The notes under the pieces: generated by a model
Seen by the model: only the letters and a program-made list of their open reading frames with translations
Databases searched by the model: none
Told to the model about the DNA's origin: nothing
Assembly (NCBI RefSeq): GCF_024297185.1
Contig: NZ_JANCTD010000003.1
Span: 62,001-126,000 of the forward strand
Length of the DNA: 64,000 nucleotides
Direction of reading: 5' to 3'
Source: Lewinella sp. JB7
GTDB taxonomy: Bacteria > Bacteroidota > Bacteroidia > Chitinophagales > Saprospiraceae
In this document: piece by piece, positions 60,053 to 64,000 of the stretch
How the letters are laid out: every line of letters starts with the position of its first letter
How positions within the stretch are numbered: position 1 is the first letter of the stretch
Translations under genes and position numbers: made by a program

Positions 60053-61639
60053 TCAGTGCTCCGAAGTCAGGTGAAATTCGATCTCGGGGTGGTTGTCCCG
60101 GGCCATCTGGAGGGTCCAGGCGCTGTCGGCGAGGTACACCAACCGGTCTTCCTTATCCACGGCGATCTGCTGCCGGCGGCGTTCGCGGAAGGCACGCAGC
60201 GCTTCTTCGTCGGTGGAGGTGACCCAGAGAGCCTTGTAGAGGTTGACCGGCTCGTAGAGTACAGTCGCTCCGTACTCGTGCTCCAGCCGGTACTGGATCA
60301 CGTCGAACTGCAGGGCACCGACCGTACCGATGATCTGGGCGTTGTCGACCTCCCGGGTAAAGAGTTGGGCCACGCCCTCATCCATCAGCTGATCGATCCC
60401 CTTGGCCAATTGCTTAGACTTTAAGGGGTCGCCGTTGATGACCCGCCGGAACTGTTCGGGGCTGAAGCTCGGAATACCCTTAAAGTGAAGTTCCTCTCCT
60501 TCCGTCAGCGTATCACCGATCTTGAAATTACCCGAATCGTACAGGCCCACCACGTCGCCGGCGTAAGCCTGGTCGATCACTTCCTTACGGTCGGCCATAA
60601 AGCTGGTCGGGTTGGCGAATTTGAGCTTCCGCCCCTGACGGACGTGCAAATAATTCGTGTTCCGCTCGAAGGTGCCGGAGCAAATACGCAAGAAGGCAAT
60701 GCGGTCCCGGTGCCGGGGGTCCATGTTGGCGTGGATCTTGAATACAAAACCGGCAAACTGATCCTCATCGGGTGATACCTGCCGTTCTTCCGTCGGACGG
60801 GGCAGGGGTGCGGGAGCAATGCGGACGAAGCAGTCCAGCAATTCCTTCACGCCGAAGTTATTGACCGCGGATCCGAAGAAGACGGGGCTCACGTCGCCCC
60901 GGAGGTAGGTGTCCCGGTTAAACTTGGGATACACGCCACGGATCATCTCGATTTCTTCCCGCAGTTCCTCGGCCGCGTCGATGCCGATAAGTTTTTCCAG
61001 TTCCGGATCTTCCAGGTCGGTAAACTCGATCGTCTCTTCCGGCCTCCCCTGCTTATTGTCCGGTCGGAAGAGTACGATGCGCTCTTCGAACAGATTGTAG
61101 ACGCCCTGGAAACGGTCGCCCATACCGATGGGCCAGCTGAGGGGTACGACCTTGAGCAGCAGCTTCTGTTCGACTTCGTCCAGCAGATCGAAGGCTTCCT
61201 TGCCCGGCCGGTCCATTTTGTTGATGAAGACGATCACGGGGGTGCGCCGCATCCGGCAAACCTCGACCAGCTTTTCGGTCTGCTCTTCCACGCCCTTCGC
61301 GACATCGATCACGACGATCACGCTGTCTACGGCCGTCAGGGTACGGTAAGTGTCTTCCGCGAAATCCTTGTGCCCGGGAGTATCGAGAATGTTAATTTTC
61401 TTCTCGGCGTAGTCGAAGGCCATTACCGAGGTTGCCACCGAGATTCCCCGTTGGCGTTCGATCTCCATGAAGTCGGAAGTCGTGCTTTTCTTGATCTTAT
61501 TGCTCTTCACCGCCCCGGCTTCCTGGATGGCTCCCCCGAAGAGCAGCAGCTTTTCCGTAAGCGTAGTTTTGCCGGCATCCGGGTGGGCTACAATGCCGAA
61601 GGTGCGTCGGCGCGCAATTTCTGAAGTTTGCTTGGTCAT
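60053..61639 (-). CDS. prfC: Peptide chain release factor 3
   Basis: GTPase that recycles RF1/RF2 from the ribosome. The 528-residue protein has G1 AHPDAGKTT (about 18-26), the RF3 segment [44 protein letters not shown], and NKMDRPG; the C-terminal domain includes [21 protein letters not shown] 61637-61639 ([14 protein letters not shown]) is preferred over an upstream in-frame codon inside the promoter. It is transcribed from a promoter adjoining that of tRNA-Thr. Confidence 0.97.
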   Translation of the reverse strand: MTKQTSEIARRRTFGIVAHPDAGKTTLTEKLLLFGGAIQEAGAVKSNKIKKSTTSDFMEIERQRGISVATSVMAFDYAEKKINILDTPGHKDFAEDTYRTLTAVDSVIVVIDVAKGVEEQTEKLVEVCRMRRTPVIVFINKMDRPGKEAFDLLDEVEQKLLLKVVPLSWPIGMGDRFQGVYNLFEERIVLFRPDNKQGRPEETIEFTDLEDPELEKLIGIDAAEELREEIEMIRGVYPKFNRDTYLRGDVSPVFFGSAVNNFGVKELLDCFVRIAPAPLPRPTEERQVSPDEDQFAGFVFKIHANMDPRHRDRIAFLRICSGTFERNTNYLHVRQGRKLKFANPTSFMADRKEVIDQAYAGDVVGLYDSGNFKIGDTLTEGEELHFKGIPSFSPEQFRRVINGDPLKSKQLAKGIDQLMDEGVAQLFTREVDNAQIIGTVGALQFDVIQYRLEHEYGATVLYEPVNLYKALWVTSTDEEALRAFRERRRQQIAVDKEDRLVYLADSAWTLQMARDNHPEIEFHLTSEH

Positions 61640-61647
61640 ATTCGGCC

Positions 61648-61665
61648 GCAAAGATATATCTTTGC
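61648..61665. promoter_or_regulatory. Back-to-back -7 boxes for prfC and tRNA-Thr
   Basis: An 18-bp perfect palindrome contains two abutting -7 boxes: TATCTTTG on the plus strand (61657-61664) for tRNA-Thr, 10 bp before its 5' end, and TATCTTTG on the minus strand (61649-61656), 9 bp before the prfC ATG. A TTG at 61632-61634 is 22 bp upstream of the plus-strand box. The two promoters cannot both be occupied at once. Confidence 0.75.
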
Positions 61666-61674
61666 CGGCCAAAT

Positions 61675-61750
61675 GCCATCCTAGCTCAGTTGGTAGAGCA
61701 ATTCATTCGTAATGAATAGGTCGTCGGTTCGAGTCCGATGGATGGCTCCA
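61675..61750 (+). tRNA. tRNA-Thr (anticodon CGT)
   Basis: 76-nt cloverleaf including CCA: acceptor GCCATCC pairs with GGATGGC, D-arm GCTC/GAGC, anticodon stem ATTCA/TGAAT with loop TTCGTAA (anticodon CGT), T-arm TCGG-TTCGAGTCCGA, discriminator T, encoded CCA at 61748-61750. Confidence 0.96.
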
Positions 61751-61798
61751 AAAGCAAGTGAGGCTTCCTACCCCGGGGTAGGAAGCCTCACTTGCTTT
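61751..61798. terminator. 48-bp perfect palindromic terminator
   Basis: 24-bp arms (61751-61774 and 61775-61798) with no spacer; a CCGG apex gives the loop. It begins AAAGC and ends GCTTT, so it can end both tRNA-Thr and the convergent lipoprotein gene at 61817. The long stem is unusual and fully complementary. Confidence 0.9.
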
Positions 61799-61816
61799 AC
61801 TAAAGTCCGCTGCGGA

Positions 61817-62197
61817 TTACTGCCGCTGCTTCTGCTGATCGCCGGGCGTAACGCCGCCTTCTACTTGGTTCCTCGGATTGGTCGTGGAGGTAGAGAAGGC
61901 CGCTTCGTACTCGTTGTCCGTGTACTTCGGATCTACGAGGGTATCGCGGGCGATCCGGAGGGAATCGGCACGGTTGGCGTAGTTGGTCGTCCGGGTGGTA
62001 ATGGAACTGCGGGCGGATTGCTCTTCGTAGCTGATCTTTCCGTCGTTGTCCTGGTCGTTGTCTTCGTAATCGGGTTCGGTTTCGATCACCTCGTTGGCGT
62101 CGATCTCTCCTTCCCGTTCATCGGCGGCGGAGGAACAGGCGTAGAAGCTAAAGTTACCCAGCAGGAGGAGCAGGGAAAACGTGACTGCGATTTTCAT
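61817..62197 (-). CDS. Hypothetical lipoprotein with EF-hand-like motif
   Basis: A 126-residue lipoprotein. Signal MKIAVTFSLLLLLGNFSFYAC places the lipid-modified Cys at 21. The mature part is acidic and polar, with an EF-hand-like loop DNDQDNDGKISYEE (about 46-59) that may bind calcium, and a Gln/Thr-rich C-terminus. No larger family is recognised. It follows the BaeRF gene by 19 bp in the same direction. Confidence 0.8.
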   Translation of the reverse strand: MKIAVTFSLLLLLGNFSFYACSSAADEREGEIDANEVIETEPDYEDNDQDNDGKISYEEQSARSSITTRTTNYANRADSLRIARDTLVDPKYTDNEYEAAFSTSTTNPRNQVEGGVTPGDQQKQRQ

Positions 62198-62216
62198 AGC
62201 GTAAACTTTAGGGGGG

Positions 62217-63398
62217 TTAGGAGTTGCTGTTCGTATCGCCGGCGGCGTAACGGTAAATTGCGCACATGCCGGATGAGTCGTCGGGAAGTTCTACGGAGGG
62301 CACGTTATATACCCGGGCACCGGACTGAAAGGCACGGACCGCCGCGAGATTAAACAACTCGGTAGCATTCTTGTCCTCGTCCGTCATCACCTTAATTCCA
62401 TTGGTATCGGGCAGATACTCTCCGTAGGCGTAGCGGTTACGGTCGAGCCAGAGCGCGGCGATCCGGCCATTGACGGCGGCGGGCACGATCTGATCTAATT
62501 CGGGTCCGGCTTCCCGGCGAGCGAGATTGTCACCGTAGAGCCGGCGATCGCGTTCTACCTGTTGACCGAAGTATTCGCGGACGACGGACCATGCTTTTTC
62601 GTGAATCATGCCGATGGACTCTTCCTCGAGATTGCCGGCTACGAAACCGTCCTTGTACAGGTGGGCGTAGCTATTCGCTTCCTGGTAGATGGGAATAAGT
62701 TCTTCCACGCCACCGAGGACCAGGGGCGCCTTTTCGTCGCAGAGGTAATCGCTGATGCCCTTATCGACCCGGTCTAGATAGGCTTTGACTTCCTCCACGT
62801 CGTTGTGCTGTTCGCCGCCGCGACTGAAGTAAGCCTGATTGTTGCCACCCCGGGCACCCTCCGGCGCGCCGGCGCGTGAGCGGCCGTTCTCCACCGAATC
62901 CTGCATCAGGGCGGCTTCCATATTGACGGGCACCAGACCCGTCAGATCAACCTCGCTGATGGTATACCGGGTAGCGGTATACAGTTTTACCGCCCCCTTA
63001 CTCAGGGCGAGTAAGTGGAAGCGCGCGTCGCTGCTGACCACGGGTATGAGGGGTCGGAGGTAATACTCCGGAGCCACGTAAACCATCGGTTCGAAGTCGA
63101 TGGGCAGGGTGTGGTATTCGAAGTGGTCCGGTCCGATAAATACGGCCAGGCCATCACTAAGGGTATTCCAAAAATCGGCGTTTCCCTCCAACTGGTGCCC
63201 CTTTTCCAAAAACTGATTGGCCTGGTCTTCGCGCAAGCCGTAGCGATGCTGCAGCTTTTCCCGCGCCTGTTTCAGCGCGTTCTTGAGGCGGAGGCGGTCT
63301 TCCTTTCGGTTTCCGACCCGGTAGGTAGGTAAGTAGATGCTGACGAGATAGGTGTCGGTGGTCGCGGCCAGCGTGTTGAATATATTCTGATCGATCAT
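62217..63398 (-). CDS. BaeRF-family protein (bacterial archaeo-eukaryotic release factor-like)
   Basis: A 393-residue cytosolic protein resembling the BaeRF group, relatives of the eRF1/Pelota release-factor domain found in bacteria, with unknown role possibly in ribosome rescue or stress. Segments: YLVSIYLPTYRVGNRKEDRLRLKNALKQA (N-terminal), LADGLAVFIGP-type NTLSDGLAVFIGPDHF, APLVLGGVEELIPIYQEANSYAHL and C-terminal ELFNLAAVRAFQSGARVYNVP. No GGQ motif is visible. It is followed by the EF-hand lipoprotein and preceded by two small membrane proteins, like other Bacteroidota stress-type clusters. Confidence 0.8.
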   Translation of the reverse strand: MIDQNIFNTLAATTDTYLVSIYLPTYRVGNRKEDRLRLKNALKQAREKLQHRYGLREDQANQFLEKGHQLEGNADFWNTLSDGLAVFIGPDHFEYHTLPIDFEPMVYVAPEYYLRPLIPVVSSDARFHLLALSKGAVKLYTATRYTISEVDLTGLVPVNMEAALMQDSVENGRSRAGAPEGARGGNNQAYFSRGGEQHNDVEEVKAYLDRVDKGISDYLCDEKAPLVLGGVEELIPIYQEANSYAHLYKDGFVAGNLEEESIGMIHEKAWSVVREYFGQQVERDRRLYGDNLARREAGPELDQIVPAAVNGRIAALWLDRNRYAYGEYLPDTNGIKVMTDEDKNATELFNLAAVRAFQSGARVYNVPSVELPDDSSGMCAIYRYAAGDTNSNS

Positions 63399-63422
63399 GA
63401 TAATGCGTTTTAGTGCGCGGGG

Positions 63423-63647
63423 TCAGGCACGACGGCGCCCCTTCAACACTACGAAAACGATCAGCAACAGGAAAATTAGGGCGGCAATGATCACGAGACC
63501 GTTGTCGGCGAAGAAGCTGTCCCCGGCAGGGGTATCGACGGTGGAAGAACTGTAGGGACTTTCTCCTTCCGCCTGGGCCAGCAGGCCACTGACGGGTACC
63601 AGAAAGGTAGCGAGAAGGTTAAACAGGCGTTGGGTTGTGCGTGCCAT
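63423..63647 (-). CDS. Small exported membrane protein
   Basis: A 74-residue protein with an N-terminal signal-like segment (LFNLLATFLVPVSGLLAQA) and a C-terminal membrane helix (NGLVIIAALIFLLLIVFVVL) followed by KGRRRA, so probably cleaved and anchored with a short basic cytoplasmic tail. I recognise no family. It lies between the BaeRF gene and the DUF1328 gene, all on the minus strand. Confidence 0.7.
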   Translation of the reverse strand: MARTTQRLFNLLATFLVPVSGLLAQAEGESPYSSSTVDTPAGDSFFADNGLVIIAALIFLLLIVFVVLKGRRRA

Positions 63648-63670
63648 ACAATGGGTTAGAGATGAAGTGA

Positions 63671-63705
63671 AAGGCCGCGCACGGGAGCTTCCCGAACGCG
63701 GCCTT
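63671..63705 (-). terminator. Stem-loop after the DUF1328 gene
   Basis: Arms AAGGCCGCG (63671-63679) and CGCGGCCTT (63697-63705) enclose an inner GGGA/TCCC stem. It lies just downstream of the DUF1328 gene on the minus strand and precedes the next gene; the T-tract is short (TTTC). Confidence 0.75.
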
Positions 63706-63729
63706 ATTATGCTGAATTGACTAGTAATC

Positions 63730-63894
63730 CTAGGCCCGGTTGAACAACCTGGCGACCAGGCTAATCACGAGCAGGACCAGGAAGATGTAGAACAGTATCT
63801 GGGCGATACCGGCTGCCGCACCACCAATACCTCCGAATCCGAGCAGGCCGGCTACAATGGCGATGACGAAGAAGATAAGGGCGTAACGTAACAT
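63730..63894 (-). CDS. DUF1328 family small membrane protein (YtjA-like)
   Basis: A 54-residue protein translated from ATG 63892-63894 to TAG 63730-63732: starts [20 protein letters not shown] and continues with [18 protein letters not shown], then a second hydrophobic stretch ending ARLFNRA. Two transmembrane helices with a Gly/Ala-rich turn and this size match DUF1328, a family often induced by envelope or osmotic stress. It is the first gene of the small minus-strand cluster with the exported small protein and BaeRF genes. Confidence 0.93.
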   Translation of the reverse strand: MLRYALIFFVIAIVAGLLGFGGIGGAAAGIAQILFYIFLVLLVISLVARLFNRA

Positions 63895-64000
63895 AATGTT
63901 GGTATTTGGTTAATAGTGAATTGAAGAGTAAGCTGACAATCAACTCGTTGCCGTCATCCTTCGCTGATTATAACCGAAAGGCAATAATCGATGTTCGTTG
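63895..64000. other. Right edge of window, non-coding
   Basis: 106 bp upstream of the DUF1328 gene. It should hold the promoter of this small cluster. No gene is apparent; a neighbour may begin outside the window. Confidence 0.5.

Overview
The window looks like the chromosome of a GC-rich (about 60%) member of the Bacteroidota, most likely a Lewinella-like member of the Saprospiria; the genus is an inference. Supporting signs are a MurF-alanine racemase fusion, S46 peptidase, SusC/SusD pair, two proteins with type IX secretion C-terminal domains, the families DUF4270, DUF4290, DUF3467 and BaeRF, a YpdA-type reductase, and promoter -7 boxes of the Bacteroidota form TAnnTTTG in front of tRNA and protein genes. 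Coding density is high and nearly all genes are housekeeping.

Layout. 1-4640: start of the division/cell-wall cluster on the minus strand (mraZ, rsmH, ftsL, ftsI, partial murE) with a well-ordered MraZ operator upstream. 4.9-11.5 kb: carotene hydroxylase-like protein, HDAC-fold deacetylase, lipoprotein with a periplasmic-binding fold, guaA, an ArsR regulator and mdh. 11.6-18.7 kb: secreted M43 protease, S46 peptidase (DPP11-like), hydroxyacid dehydrogenase, murF-alr. 18.7-27 kb: accessory-looking stretch with an antirepressor-like gene, dinB, a methyltransferase, a vWA protein, and a REP-associated tyrosine transposase (RAYT) enclosed by inverted arrays of a 17-bp repeat, then hemD and a NYN/cold-shock protein. 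27-35 kb: tRNA-Lys, rpsO, esterase, prenyl synthase, two flavin disulfide reductase-family proteins, and a PolX with a ruined polymerase site but intact PHP site. 35-43.3 kb: susCD, FMN reductase, topA, DUF3467. 43.3-50 kb: tRNA-Val, tRNA-Pro, a candidate structured small RNA, ruvB, asd, fasciclin protein, panD, panC. 50-55 kb: the conserved block of GT5-like protein, DUF4270, glmS, DUF4290, then rpsT. 55-64 kb: a metal-uptake-like trio (TonB receptor, lipoprotein, Fur-family regulator), beta-lactamase-fold protein, prfC back to back with tRNA-Thr, and a set of small envelope/stress proteins ending with a 54-residue DUF1328 protein.

No complete prophage, CRISPR array or defence island is visible. 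The most unusual items are the RAYT/REP unit whose repeats supply the 3' ends of both neighbouring genes, the promoter-to-terminator small RNA locus before ruvB, the abutting symmetric prfC/tRNA-Thr promoters, the polymerase-dead PolX, and the disulfide reductase relative lacking its His-Glu pair. All family calls come from reading translations; no database search was run.
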